From contig SCFE01000015.1 in NCBI GenBank assembly GCA_004352715.1, positions 1,915,953 to 1,979,952 of the forward strand: a DNA stretch of 64,000 nucleotides, given 5' to 3'. The notes beneath the pieces were generated by a model that made no database searches, had not been told where the DNA came from, and saw only the letters and a program-made list of their open reading frames with translations. Positions within the stretch are counted from its first letter, which is position 1, and each line of letters begins with the position of its first letter. The DNA comes from Hofstenia miamia. Lineage: Eukaryota; Xenacoelomorpha; Acoela. This document shows, one piece after another, positions 1 to 14,610 of this stretch. The translations under genes were made by a program, and so were the position numbers.

Positions 1-2190
1 GTGTGGATTAGAGCTCTGCGGTAATACAAAATCTTGTCGCGGTCTCGTCCGACACTGTACCATTCAAAATACTTTAGTACCGGTACCGTTTGGGGGCCCG
101 GTACCTCAAAACGTTAAAAACAAAAAAACATGAATTTCCATTCATTTCTAAAAAAAACCAATACCTCAAACACTAAAAATAGAAAAACCAGAAAAAACAC
201 AATCCATCAATTTATCAAAAACTAAAAATTTATACTGAAGTCCTGGTATCGTTAAAGATCTTTAAAGTAGTACCAGTAACGTACTGTACTTAAAAGATTT
301 GAATATAGTTGTTTGAACCAATGTTGATGGATGCAAATCTCAAAAATAATTCTATGCCGACTCAAAATTGTTAAGAACTACATGGCAGGTGGTAACATTA
401 AAGTTAAATCTATTATATCAACCTTAAGAGGTTTAATAATACACGAGACCTAAGCTGCAATAAAAATTTATCACCCGTAAAATAAGCAATGTCTTTTATA
501 GTGCTGAAACCTGTTCTTTTAACTAACTTAAAAAACTTAATTTAAAACAGTTTATTTTGACTCTGACACCTTTAATCAAAGTATGCACGTTTATTTTTCA
601 TATTTTAGTCTGTCTGCCAACTAGAAGATGGAAAAAGGTCAACCACTCGAAAAAATGCACCATCTTATAGTGGTAGTAGAAGTCATCGAATATTACGTTG
701 AGGGTTATTTTAGCATTGACAATATAATTACTTCTTTCTCTGCATTATAATTGTTTGTGCAGCATCACCGAATTGATGCAAGTCTTTGCAATAGTTTTTT
801 TGAAATATTGGCCCTTAAATTCAGATTTCTTACAAATAATACCATTTACCTCACAAATCTTGACTTGCAAATAATATGCATTATTAAAAAATTATTTATT
901 TTTGCAGTACAACCAATAATTCTGGTAACAAAAGTTAACGATCTAAAATATTATTTTGCAGTATGTGTTTGATTCCATTGTATGTAATCTCAGTTTACTT
1001 CAAGAAGTCTGCGAAATAAATTTGTTTTGCAAAAGCGGCGTATCAAAAACTTTTTATAGTAAATTCTCAGAAAAAGGAAATCATATTGATCATCGGATGC
1101 GACATCGCAAAACGACCTTTTCTATTTTATTATAGCATAAATTAGGGAAGACTCATATCACAAATGAAAATATTATTTAAAACTGAAAATAATCAAAGAT
1201 CATCAGTGAGATAGGAGCATTTCAACAAAAATCGTAAACCCATAACATTTTAGAAAAATTATCGCAATATTGGCAAAACATGATTTTAGTTATATATAAT
1301 TATGCATAATTACGGTTTCATTGAATTTCTACATCGAATCTAATGATGAATTTAAAGCAAGGGTAAATCCACTCTTTAAAATTTTGAAAACATTATCATT
1401 TTATTGCATTTTCTCTATTCCTTCAATTCCTTGACAGCTTTATCTATCTAAGTCATTCTACAGTACACAGGTGAATTGAGGGAAGCTCTTTCGAATGTGA
1501 GTTTGACTTACAGTACTAGACCTTTTCTAAAAAACCCGCCTAATTTGACCTAGATTAAAAGCAGAGGCAAGGATAAATAGATAAATTATAAAATAAATAC
1601 AATTAATCGATTTGCTTGTGCTGATGAAATCAAAAGCCGATTTTAATGCTAAAGCCGTAATTAAAAAATAGCTTTAATGCGAAATTTGTAGCAATTGAGA
1701 GATGACGTTTTAAATATCAGAAGTTAAATGTGTTTAGCATTTCACTGAAATCCATACAAGTAGAATTCGCGGCAGATGCTAAATGACTATAACTGTCACT
1801 CCAGATAATGCTGTGTTTGTTTGTACTACTAACAACCATATTTGAGGAGTTTAAAGAGAGTCTACCGATAAAACAAAAGTGTTTAAACGCTTTTCAGATC
1901 TCAAACAGCTGCATTATCTAATAATTTATTTTAAAATAAATTCGAAAATTTAAAAAATTCATGTACTCTCAAATCTAGAAAAACGCTTTCACCAAATACC
2001 GTACAAATTCAATAAAATATTTTAAAACTGAATACTCATTAACCATTAACAGATCTTATATACATGCTTTGGTCAGTCCTTGCTATAAACTAATTGAAGA
2101 GAATTGGGCCTGATTCAAACTGAAGTGCATCGTGTGACACAGAAATTTGCTCAACGCACGAATATGTTAGACTGAACGAATTAGATTGTG

Positions 2191-2326
2191 AAATTTTCTA
2201 ACAGATTTTAAGCATGGCTATGGCTAAGGCTAAATTTTCTTACATTTTTTAGGCCTAGCCATGATCAAGGAAAATTTTTCTAACAAGTCTTACGTCCAGC
2301 TCGGGTTAAGGCTTAATTTTCTAACA
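2191..2326. repeat. Degenerate ~41-bp tandem repeat
   Basis: An AAATTTTCTAACAG-like start recurs at 2191, 2232, 2271 and 2314, giving periods of 40-42 bp. The spacers contain related TATGGCTAAGGCT, TAGGCCTAGCC and GGGTTAAGGCT strings. Confidence 0.6.
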
Positions 2327-4048
2327 GGTGTTTAATCTCTTGGATCAAAACATAACATAAATGACGAATGCTTCAATCCATTTTTAGTGGAAAAATACGC
2401 ATACTGCAAATATCCTTATTTTGAACAGACATATTCAAACGATATAAATATAAATTCACTATGCACGAATAGAGAATATATGCAGAGCTGAAAAATATCA
2501 AATATTTTAGATTATTAAACCCCAAACTAAAAAAATCAAATAAAATTTACAATTTATTTACGAAAAGACGTCCAACAATAAAGCAATTACCTACTTTCCT
2601 TAATATTTGTCATCTTTAATTCGTTCAATATAAATTCTGCAAAACGGTTCGACCTTTTATATTACTAGAATATATTTTCTATTGATATTGGTGGTCACTT
2701 TCAAGCTTTGTTCGTGCCCTGCCCTAAATGATCAGTATCAAGATGTAAACTGAAGTGGTTTAACATCATCTTTCAAAAATGGAGTCCCTTAAGTACTTGC
2801 TTCGGTTCAATTTTTATTTTCATGAATGACCCTCCGAAAACTCGATTAAGGTGGGCTGCAGTTAAAGGTGGATAAGTTTCAGTTACCTCAATAGTTAATG
2901 AGAAACAACATTTCAGTCAAACTTAGGAATCCTGGAGTTCATATCTCCTATTATAGGTCGTATTGAAAAGAATTTTTAAAATGAACAAAACATCAGGAGG
3001 TTTAAACATATTTATGAAAAATAGAACGCCTGCAATGGACTACTTAAAACTGAGTAGCACAATAATAAGTCGATATTAAAAATGAATTTTCTCGACTCTT
3101 CTAGGGTAACAGTAGAGAATATGGGACCACAAGAGTCAAACGTGTGCTGTCTAATATGGCTTTGGCAAAACATTGAATTAGTGGCTTTGATGAAACCCAA
3201 GCATCCTAAAAGAAGCACTTCTTCATTCCAATGAGAATATATTTTGTTCAGTAGCTCAATTAGATTTGAAAATGAAGGGTTCTCGTACTACTTACATAGA
3301 CCGGTAGCAAGAGTAAGCAAATTTTAGTCATTATTATAGTATCTAAATATATAAAGAACGTAACTGAAAACATTGAAAAAAGTTATTAGAGTGTATCTAT
3401 ATTCCTCTTTATGCAAATTATGCAAATGAGCTTAAGTGTCTCGTATTCTCTACACTTACCTCATCCATCTACGAAATGGAATTCAATTCCGACTGATATT
3501 GAAAATTGAAACGATGTCACCACTCCGCTACCTCTATTATTGGTTATGCAATCCAAAAATTTGCAAAAAATCTACTCATTCATTTTGAATATTATACAGC
3601 AACAAAAAAACTTAAATTACGAAAGTGATATGCAGATTGGTTCTCACATTTCCCTATACCATAGCTCATCGCTAGTCTTTACCTTAATTTCCAAAATAAG
3701 CCGAATTGCCATTATATTTCACTTTTAGCATACTTTTTACAGGCCACCAATAAATAGGTCATAGTCTTGCAAAACGTGGAAGTTAAAGTTTTGCCTAGGA
3801 AGGACTTAAATTGTACTATGTTACCTCACAAAAACTCATACAATACCTTATCTGTTCTTGTTCCACATCCTCGGTGATAAATTCATTCAAATAATAATTT
3901 ATGAGAAAAGCTGCTAATTAATGTAGCCCAAAAATCAATATATGACGGTGAAAACTGACAAGCTTTTGCGAAATTTTTTATTTTTGGTCTTTGATTCGAA
4001 ACAGCGATTACTCAGTCTACTAAGAATACTCTTCACCATTTTAGATGA

Positions 4049-4271
4049 CAAATTGAATCATATTGTGCATATGTACAAATAAAAGCAAACACCAATTTGT
4101 CTTTTTTAATATCAAAACAAAACTTTTATAATTTTCTAAACTTCTAATGTCATTTTATGTAGTCTGAANCAAATTGAATCATATTGTGCATATGTACAAA
4201 TAAAAGCAAACACCAATTTGTCTTTTTTAATATCAAAACAAAACTTCTAATGTCATTTTATGTAGTCTGAA
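4049..4271. repeat. Direct duplication across a single N
   Basis: The block at 4049-4168 recurs at 4170-4271 after one N at 4169. The second copy lacks about 17 bp. The identical flanking of an N suggests overlapping contig ends or two alleles joined, not a biological repeat. Confidence 0.7.
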
Positions 4272-5129
4272 TCAAAACGACCACAAAAATTTATTAAATG
4301 AAAATATCATTGATGATTATACTGACCTCATCAGGCTAAACACACTTACTTAAGATTTAAAAATTTTTTCAATTAAGATGTTTGCGTTGGAACATCTACA
4401 CATATATATTTTCTAATGTTGTTTGGCAGTTGTTTTAGAAAAGTAAACAGGCATCTTGAAAAATGTCAAGCAAAACTATTACTTTATTAAGAAACATTCA
4501 TTTTTAGAGGTAAAAGATGAAAACAATAATAAAAACCATTGTCTTTTTATAAAGTTTACAATTGGGCGCCGAGAATGTGTTTATTGCCGCTAAGAAATGA
4601 CGGAGCCACTGTGATCTAAACCTAAGTGCAAAAATATTAGAGAATATTAATGCAAAAAGAGTAATTTTTTCAATTAAGAAAGATGATAAAGGATTGACTT
4701 AATGGACAATTATATAAATGCGTTACTATTTTAAATACCTTTGATAAAAATAACAGGTTCAATAAGAAATATGTAAAAAGAACTGCTAAACGTATTTAAA
4801 AATCGATTAAAATGTAGCCTTCACCAAATTTAAGATGATTTTTTATTTGATAAAATTTATAAAGACTAATCTGATCGGTAAATTATTGTGTAAATTAAAG
4901 TAGAAAATGAAACTTACTTGATGTAGATTAAGGATTTTGGAAGAAATGTAATGCCGGAAAAACTCATTTTTTGGTGTAATTACTTTTGAACTGAATGTTT
5001 GTACTAGCAGGTGCGTTATCATTAATAGCAAGAAAAGTTCTAATTTCTAGGATATTATAACATTTCGAGTCTACCACCTAACTGAACACTTTTTTGATAA
5101 ACCGAATAATAGAATTCGTTTAAATCAAC

Positions 5130-5469
5130 CGGGGTCCATGTAACTTTATTGCGGGTTCACAAACAAAAAATAGCGAATTGGGGGATCACAGTGATATTTT
5201 GGTGGTTCATAGTACAATTTTAATTCAGAACAATTTTCATTACTGAAAAGTGAAAATATTCACGAAGTTGTTATATCTTTTTATAGAAATTTATTTGTTA
5301 AAAATATTTATATTAGGTTAGTTTTCCTTCAAAATAAAGCATAATTATTTACTATATCTTTAATATTAGCAATTCTTCTACTGTTTTATTAATGATTTGT
5401 TTATAGGGGTTCAGCTAAAAAGTTAAGAGGAAAAGGAGTCCATGAGTAAAAAAAGGTTGAGAACCACTG
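5130..5469 (-). mobile_element. hAT-type (Charlie-like) DNA transposon fragment
   Basis: Read on the minus strand from 5469 the terminus is CAGTGGTTCTCAACC followed by a T-run and ACTCATGGACTCC. This is the well-known end of Charlie-like non-autonomous hAT elements. An 8-bp target duplication would be GTCTAAAT at 5470-5477. I could not find the matching left terminus, so the left boundary is a guess from related GGGGTCC and GGGTTCAC strings near 5130-5220. Confidence 0.6.
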
Positions 5470-7319
5470 GTCTAAATCAATCACTAAGACAAGTACCAAT
5501 AAGGTGGGTGGGATAGCTAGAAATACTCGTAGAGACTTCATGAACTGAACCAAATCAAACCTTAATAGATACGAAACAAAAATACTCTTGAGCAGAGCAA
5601 GTGGCTAAATAGACTTACTCAATGGCTTCAAATGAAGTCCAAATGAACTCAAAGTCTAGCGCAAATTAGAAATGGAGATTAGCCAAAAACTATATTTGAC
5701 TTGTAGATGAAGATAGGATTCTAATCTCTGATGTAATAAAAAATTTGACAGTTGCTTTGGACGAGTAATTAACGATATGCTAACAGTTGACGGATTCTAA
5801 ACCTACTTCTAAAAAACACTCGGCATTGCAAATGTGAAGATTCTAGCAACAAAGGTTACAAGGTTAAAATAAAAAATATACAATCGACCTCTCAAATGCA
5901 ATAAGCAGTACAGCTCCGGAAACCTCTGGTCAATTGAGATCTGGCAAAATGATCTCCGATAAACCTATTGAACAGTTAAATCCCAAATAAAATCTAAACT
6001 CTAAAATTGCAAATGACAAGAAACAAGATGTGTATACGTCCTATACGTTGCCATACATTCAAGAAATTCTTGAAGTTAACCTACATAAAATATTAATGCA
6101 CTTCTATATCCAATATCTAAAGTCTTTTTATCCAAAAATGAAAGTAAACTATGAGACTGGCTGCCCCAAGATCTTATTTTAAAATCAAATGGTCTAAAAT
6201 TACATGTATGTGTTGAGCTAACATTGGACAAACCATGTTAAGCGTAACAATGCTGAATATTAAAGTGAACCAACTCATCATATTAATTTACATGAGGACC
6301 GAATGCCTGTTGTCAGAAAACGAGCCGAACCGAACAGAACCATACCAAACCGTTCAAAGCTAATCATTTGAACAGCTTCAAACCGAAAATTTGAATTAAT
6401 ATTCATTTACAAAACATCAACCGAGCCTCTTAGAACTCTACATGAGGATATAATGATAAAAGTTTTAAATCCAAAATTGCAGTTAACAATAAATGATCTA
6501 TTTACTAAGTTATATTGTTAAACTTGTTTTATATGTTTAATAGCAATTAATGAAGCAATCCGTTGTTCGAATTTCCACGATATCTTTACATTGCATTAAT
6601 CACTCTATCGCATATAAGTAGTAGAAACTCTATCATAAAAATATTAGTATATGATAAACGAATAACATAAATTTAGACTGAACTTCAGACAACCAATGAG
6701 ATGCGCATAAAATTACAAACAGCGACATACATATAAAAATCCTTTAAATAAAACAATTTTTTTACTCTGGGATTCTTATATAATTGTCAAGCGTACAACA
6801 AAGAAGTGCTTTGAATACAAAGTACATGATATGAAAACATGTCGGCAAGTCTTAAGACATTAAGTGCAGTTGCCAATTAACATGCTTTGGGAAAAATAAC
6901 ACCCTACAACTTATTACTGAATCCATCAAAGAAGACAAAATTCTCGCAAGAAAAAAATATGTTGTGGACTTTGAACATCTATTTTTTAAAATTTATTCTA
7001 TTTAATATCAATTATATTAGCTGTGAGTTTTGTGTCATTGAAACGCACTTAAGAACGTAGTTGATGAGAGTTGAAGGCAAATGTCAAATGTAAAAAAAAT
7101 TTTTCCAACAACTTTTTACAAAATTTGCAGTCATGTAATAGATTCACATTTTAATAAACAAAAAATATTTTTTAATGTACCACCTAGCGGATTTAATCTT
7201 TAGTTCATTCTTAAAAATACTCAATTTTTTTACCAACTAAATTCTTTTATACCGTCAATAATTTTTGGTATAATTTTTGACCTATGTGCGTATCAGGTGA
7301 TTGATGGAAGAAGACAAAC

Positions 7320-7427
7320 CTCTTCAACAATGACGCTTTCTTCTGCGATACTTTCCAATATTTTTTGTCGTTGCTCAAAATCAGACTTCAGCCCTTGTCG
7401 TTCTATAGTCATTTGATGGAGCTTTTT
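7320..7427 (-). CDS. CCDC113: CCDC113 exon 7 (last exon found)
   Basis: The exon is 108 bp, phase 0, encoding 36 residues: KKLHQMTIERQGLKSDFEQR then QKILESIAEESVIVEE. The acceptor is acatttag and the donor is gtttgt. KKLH directly continues NKYK of exon 6, as in the vertebrate protein. The coding sequence does not stop here, so at least one more exon is needed. I searched the minus strand to position 1 for the expected YVREK-type and WERKVEIAEM-type segments without success. Confidence 0.88.
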
Positions 7428-10400
7428 CTAAATGTAACCTTAGTTAGTTACAATTTGTTTGGATTACGAAAAACCAAAAATTTATTTTTAACATGTAACA
7501 AGAATAATAAAGAATGCAGCATAAGTAAAGTACGTTTAGTTTCTTGACGTTAATCAAACAGTCTAAGTATGAAAATTTAACGTCATCCACATAAAAAAGC
7601 TGAACTAGTGCGGCGTAATTCTACAATATATTTTAAAATTACAACCTTATAACAAGAAGAAATTGCGGAAACCTCCGCGCTTGAGTCGATTTTCCCATTT
7701 CACAAAACAGGACATGACTATAATTATTGAGGAGGCTTACAGGAAACAATTCAAACACATGGCTGAAAAAATTATCAATGAATTCACCCGACATCCACTA
7801 TATGACATTCTGCAATCACATAATAGTCTGATGACGGCAACAACAGCCTGTTACAGTTCATACTTAGCATGGACAACACCCCACAATAAACATCATGTCT
7901 CTTGTGACATAGGATACCTTAGGTTGGGGATCTCAGCGATTCCGTATGATGGTATAAAGGCAGTATTATTCCAAGAAGTCCTAATCTTTCCTTCCTCAAA
8001 TTTTAAAATTTCATGTACAGGAAATAAAGGTATAAACTGGTTATTAATATATAACACACTATTAAACATCACAAAGTATAGTGATGATTCATGTTTTGCA
8101 TTTGTTTTCAGATGGTTTTTTGCTTCTTCACCTCCCCCCCCCCCCCCNNNNNNNNNNNNNNNNNNNNNNNNNNNNNNNNNNNNNNNNNNNNNNNNNNNNN
8201 NNNNNNNNNNNNNNNNNNNNNNNNNNNNNNNNNNNNNNNNNNNNNNNNNNNNNNNNNNNNNNNNNNNNNNNNNNNNNNNNNNNNNNNNNNNNNNNNNNNN
8301 NNNNNNNNNNNNNNCCCCCCCCCCCCCCCGCACATAAAATTATTTTGATAGAACATGAAACGTTTGCATTGAAAATATATTTAGGCATAACCCTAAGCCT
8401 AATCTCGGTCAATTCTTCATTTTCCGGATTTCCCGGATAGTTCTTCATTCCACCAGATTATTCTTTACTTTTCAGGATCTATTCTTCACCTAATTTTAAC
8501 CATAACCCTAAACTAAATTCTTAGTTTTTATAGACAAAACCCTAAACCAACGTCATAATAACCTATATTCCTATTTTTTATAGACCTAAGCCCTAAACCA
8601 AAGTCTGAACTACATGTTTCCTAAATTGCAAAACCTAAATTCCTAACCTAAATCTAAAGTCTTATTTTTTAAAGACCTAAACCAAAGTCACAAATTCATG
8701 TTTCCTAAATTAAAATCTAAAATTCTAATCTAATACCTTTTTTATAAACCAAAACCCTAAACAAAAATCAGAAATCCACGTTTCACAAACCTAAAAACCT
8801 AAATTAATACTTTTTATAGCCCTAAACCAAAGTCACTAATCCTGTTTACTGTTTCCAATGCAAACCTTCCATGTTGTATAAAAATAATGTTAGTTAGGAG
8901 GGGGAGCAAAAAAGGTCCCTGTTTTCTTCAACAATCGAGGTATTTAAAAAATTGTACTTGTTGTTAACATCATATTTATTCAAATAACCTGATGTGGATG
9001 ATATAAGTCCATGCCTTGTTTGAACAATTTATGGTTATCCAAATATGCCGGAATGTCCGGCTTTATATTTAGGCTGCAACCACACATCTAGATTTGCAAG
9101 CTTTGTAGCGAATAGCATGCTTTAAGAGCTAAATAAAAAACACCGCCTTATAATCTTAAAGATATTTCTGGCAGTTGTTACTTGGAAACAGATTAAATCA
9201 AAACACCATTCAATCAGATTAAGTCATAAATTAGGATTTAGCAAGGAAATGAGCTTGAAACTATGTCTCCAACAAATAAACAAACACCTCATAAAGACGA
9301 GAAACTCTGTTCCAAAAACAAAACGCTTAATTGCTAACTTATATTCACCAGATAATAAAATGTCCATTGAAATAAGAGAAAGCCGCACTCCTTCATTGAA
9401 CAATGTAATATTTCTATTCCCTATATATATATATANNNNNNNNNNNNNNNNNNNNNNNNNNNNNNNNNNNNNNNNNNNNNNNNNNNNNNNNNNNNNNNNN
9501 NNNNNNNNNNNNNNNNNNNNNNNNNNNNNNNNNNNNNNNNNNNNNNNNNNNNNNNNNNNNNNNNNNNNNNNNNNNNNNNNNNNNNNNNNNNNNNNNNNNN
9601 NNNNNNNNNNNNNNNNNNNNNNNNNNNNNNNNNNNNNNNNNNNNNNNNNNNNNNNNNNNNNNNNNNNNNNNNNNNNNNNNNNNNNNNNNNNNNNNNNNNN
9701 NNNNNNNNNNNNNNNNNNNNNNNNNATATATATATATACATATAGTTAGCAAAAAAGTTTGGCACCAAAGTTAAGAATCACACTTCATTACTAACATAAC
9801 CTAACATCGTTTGCAGTGTTGAAATTTTATAGAAATTGCTTAGTGTTAATTTAATAGTCTGCTATTCACTTCATTATCGGTGGCACACTTACATACTCAA
9901 TGAAGATGAACAGCAGCATTTTTGGAAATGAAGACATAAAATTATGCCTCACAGCCGTATAATAACATTACTTTTAATGCCAATGTTGGCCACAGTGCAA
10001 TTTGTATATATATATATATATATATTAAGAACTAAAGCCGAATAGTTGAAATGTCTTTAAAATATCGTGTAGTTATGGCTAAGATTTTGCATGCGTGTTT
10101 AATATATAGTCTGCTAGAAAAGTAGGTTTGTATGAAATTGATTAACTAAGCTAGACCTTGAATTGAGATTGGAAATTTATAGCAAGAGTGACGCGCTATA
10201 AAATCAAATTCACGGTCGTTTGAAATCTATTCACATTCATAATGATGTATGTCTGCGAAGGGCTAGGCTAATTAGGTCTTTCAACATAAAGTATTTGAAA
10301 TATCTGGGGAAAAGAAGTGCCTAATTGAAGCAAGGAAAATCATAATTCTATTCTAATTGGATTATAAGACCGCGGATTTGCTTCACAAACACTATTCCCT

Positions 10401-11994
10401 GATGACCGCTTCTCATTCAACTTCTTGTAATATTATTAAAACACATATCGCCAGAATTCACTCGAAGGTTAAGTACCCTCACTAAAGAAACCGAGATTTA
10501 TATTCAAGACTAACTTTCAAAATGTTACTAATGAAACTTGAATTTTCGATGATTATGTAAAATTGAGTAATCATATTTCATATTGAACAATGATTGGTAT
10601 ATCACGAGATCAACAACATATTGTCATTTCATATGCGTACAGATAATCTTATTACATTCTTTCAAGATTTTACGAACACAAAACTTTACATCTAAAATAT
10701 TAATTAATAAAAAATTCTTTTATACAATACAATATTTTCTTAACTCATATAACTTTATTTTTGAGGACAGCTTGCCCAAATAAACGTCATCAAGAATACT
10801 AAAACACTAAGAAAATTATTACTCCTAGGATACCAGAGAAGAATGACAATGCAACTGGAGAATAGAAGTATTAAGTTGCTTAGGACAACGGTCAATTGTT
10901 GAAAAAATATGTGGAAAAGCCCTTGTGCCGCAATTGGAAACAAAAATAATATATCCAGTTCTCTTAAATTATATATGTGTCGAGCAATGTAGAATGAAAG
11001 TAATTTAGTAGAAATGTATTTAGTCATCGTTTCTGTCCGTCGAATTCACATTTTTAAAGATTTCATTACTACCCAATATCGCAAAATGGAAGAATTAACA
11101 CAAACCTACTGCATAAATCTAAATTATTATTATTTAGAATTGTAAATCTTGACTATGAAAACAATAAAAAAATACCTTGTATTTGTTCAAAATCTGCATT
11201 GTATTGCCTGCCATGAGTTTGAGCCTGAGAAGTTCACTATTTTTTTCATCGATTTTTTCAAGGTACTGGGTGTTTTCAATTTTAAGTTGGTTAAAGTCTA
11301 CTACATGGAGGACCTCCCCCATTTCTTCTTTCTAAAATATAAGATTAATGGTTACAAATGACTCAAAGAAAAGATTCAAAATCGCAGCGATGAGTTCCAT
11401 TTCCCTATTTATATCTTATCATAACAGATTATTTTAGCTTAAAAAATATAAAGTTAAATATTATGTCAACATACAACTGGACTAATTTATATTTCAAAAA
11501 ATCAATTATATTCAACAAATTGAAGTGAATGCTTCTATTTACACTTAATTTTCTTGTTAACAAACTAAGACTTTCACAAGCAGAGTGGAATCAAGCAATT
11601 TATATCAACATTTAATGTTGAACCGCTCAATTAATCACTTACATGTTGTAAGCATTTAATACATTATTTCTCGAATAAGACCAGAATAAAAAACAATTAC
11701 TTAACGCTAAATAATAATAAAATAACAATACGATTTGTCAAATAAATTACATTAAAATTTGAATAATACTGCTAGCAGATAAATGCCTGTATTAGTAATA
11801 AAAATTGTCACTAGTGTGATTGATTCCTAGAAAATCAAATGTTTTTCTAGTATCTCAAGGTCCTACATTGAGCCTTAAATATTGAAGCTTTACGATAACC
11901 CCAATAATGAAAAACTTTTACAAATTATATAAGTTGGTGCTGAAAGTATTTGAACTATCAAAAATTCTAAAAAACCTTCGAAGTGTTTGGAACG

Positions 11995-12045
<51 letters not shown>

Positions 12046-14456
12046 CATTCGATAATAACACTCACGTGACACAAGAACTAAATGTAAACCGCAATTTAAA
12101 CTAAGAGTTCAGGGAAATCTAATATTAAATGGAGTAGAAAAGTGGATCGAGAACTCTAAAGTGTTAAAATAATATATTAATGTAAACTGAAAAAACAGTG
12201 AAATACTAAAATAGATAATATAGTCAATTACATTCAGGCTGTAATAGAAAAAGATGAAAAAGCGGCGAGGAAAGTAGGATTTTTAAAGCTTTCCCTACTT
12301 CAGAAATTAATAGACACGATTTTTATTAGTTGTTTAAATAGAATTGGTAAAAACAAATGGAGACATTTTGAATTTCAGACGAGCGCAAAAATTTTTTGAG
12401 ATTGGTTAAAACGTCTTTTTCTGTCACTGTTTAATGAAGTAAAGGGAATTGAAAACTAATGGAAACTGCAAAGGTAAAGGAGCGCTTACAAATCGCACAA
12501 AACACCACTCTGAAATTGTCTTCCACTCCTCACTACCCTTAAATTTTAAAAAATTTAATTCAATTCATCAAAAATATGAAAATTAATGGAATTAAATAAG
12601 AAAATTAAATATCACAAAGTTTGTGTTTTGCAACATTTGAATGAAGAAAATAATAGAGAAAAAGGAGGATTGCGACATGCCAGCTATAAAACTTTTTTCA
12701 AAGACGAAATCTCAATAGTAACTTAAACTTAACTTAAAGTCTATGAATTATCTTCAAAAAGATATTTCTTTCATTATAAAGAATAAATTCATGATGTTAA
12801 ACATTATATACGACTCAATAGTATCGAAAGGAATCAATCGCAAACAAGAAATGTGTGTGAAAATGGTAAATATATCCACATTCCAAAAATGTTCAAATCA
12901 AGTGGAAATAATTGAAAAAGACAAATGACATATTTCCAAGATGTTTTCGAGTAATAATAATTAGGTTAATTCCAAAACGTCAGTGAATATATCTAATCTG
13001 CAAAAACATAAATGTGGTTGAAAAAGTATCTACATTTTGAATTAACACCACAACAAATTGAACAAAGTCCTATAAGGTAAGGAAGTTCAAAAACGAAGTT
13101 TCGTATTTAGAGGCTGTTAGCATGGCGTCGCAAAAATCACAATTTCATTTATTTTAATGTTTCTGAAAGTTATTTATGTCGATATATGCGAATTTTCTTC
13201 TCAAACAGATCGGAAACTTGGATCGAAATAGGCGAATTGCCAAAATGGGCGACGTTGATATGTGCGAATTTTTTAAGTACATACTAAGTGTAAACTGCAT
13301 AAGGGCGAGATAGGCATGTAAATTATCGAAATATGAGAAGTCGATATAAGCGAGTTCTACTACCTAAAAATATGACAAACGTTGGAACTTTCCAATATAT
13401 TTAAATATAAAATTAAAATGTGGACTACTTTTGCATTTCAGTTGAAATTTTTGTAAAACAGAACAATCAGAGACAATCATTGGAACAATATTTAGAGTGA
13501 AATTAATAAAAAAACATTAATAAATGCTCTGAAATTGAGAGCAATAAAGCTGAAAAAATTCAAATACTAGACATTATTAAAAAAAATCGGAAAATACCAT
13601 AAAAGTAAAACAAATGTAGGTATAACGTAAATCCTAATGATACTAGTTTTTCCAATATGTTTAATGTAATTTATTTCGCTAAAAAAATATTTACAAGCGC
13701 TTTTTAATTATTGTTAATAATTATCGATTCCGAAAAACAACACAAGATGGCGAAATAAATAAATTGCAATTTATTTCTATGGAAAAGAGTGCGAAAATGC
13801 GAAATAGTAATATAGCTATTACAAATAAATTAACAGATGCTATCAATTACATGTTCTCAATTATCAATTTTTGCGCAAAAAGTATCTCCTTCATTAAGAT
13901 AAATTAGGAAAGTGTGCAAAAAGTGGAAATAACAAAATAGAAACCTGCTTCAGTTGTTGCTGATTCTTCTTCACGAGGCCTTTGAGTGTGTTATTTCTTA
14001 ATCGAAGAGCTTTGACAGTGGCATCATGCGCACCTAATTGATTCTCAAAATATCTAAAACAAAATGAGATAACGCCCATAATTTAAAACATCATTAAAGT
14101 AAAAATTCTGTAATTCTAATGAACATTGCAGATTAGGTTCCATGTACAACCAACCTCACAAATATAATTTAAATATTTAAAAATCAAGCAAATAATACTT
14201 ACCTGTGAAAATATGTGGATATTTGTAAGAAAATATTTTATAATGTTCAAAGAAACAAAACTACATAATTTAGTAAGGGCTTGAAAGCATGAATAATCAC
14301 TGATGAAACTAACCTTTGCACTTTTTCCGCTAATATCTTTCCAGTGCGAGGATTCATCGCTCCCTTTATGATATCGCGCTCAAATTCATAGTCTGATTTG
14401 CGCATTTCATTAAGAGCTAATTCATTTTCTTGCACAACGGCCTGAAATCACAAAAC

Positions 14457-14493
<37 letters not shown>

Positions 14494-14577
14494 TTTTGTG
14501 NNNNNNNNNNNNNNNNNNNNNNNNNNNNNNNNNNNNNNNNNNNNNNNNNNNNNNNNNNNNNNNNNNNNNNNNNNNNN

Positions 14578-14610
<33 letters not shown>

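Larger units (their letters stand above)
1..7319. other. Non-coding stretch left of the last CCDC113 exon found
   Basis: There is no convincing gene. Open frames are short and fit AT-rich noise. The region holds a 41-bp tandem repeat (2191-2326), a gap-spanning duplication (4049-4271) and a hAT terminus ending at 5469. The first 110 bp are GC-rich, with repeated GGTACC. Missing 3' exons of CCDC113 could be hidden here. Confidence 0.5.

Noticed and set aside
8081-8440. Proline- or glycine-run ORFs across the gap
   Set aside because: They are translations of the C homopolymers and Ns.
9249-9752. ORFs running through the (TA)n gap
   Set aside because: They are mostly N and Ile/Tyr repeats from (TA)n.
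10755-11027. 90-codon minus-strand ORF with hydrophobic composition
   Set aside because: It lies in CCDC113 intron 6, has no recognisable family, and its hydrophobicity follows from AT-rich codons.
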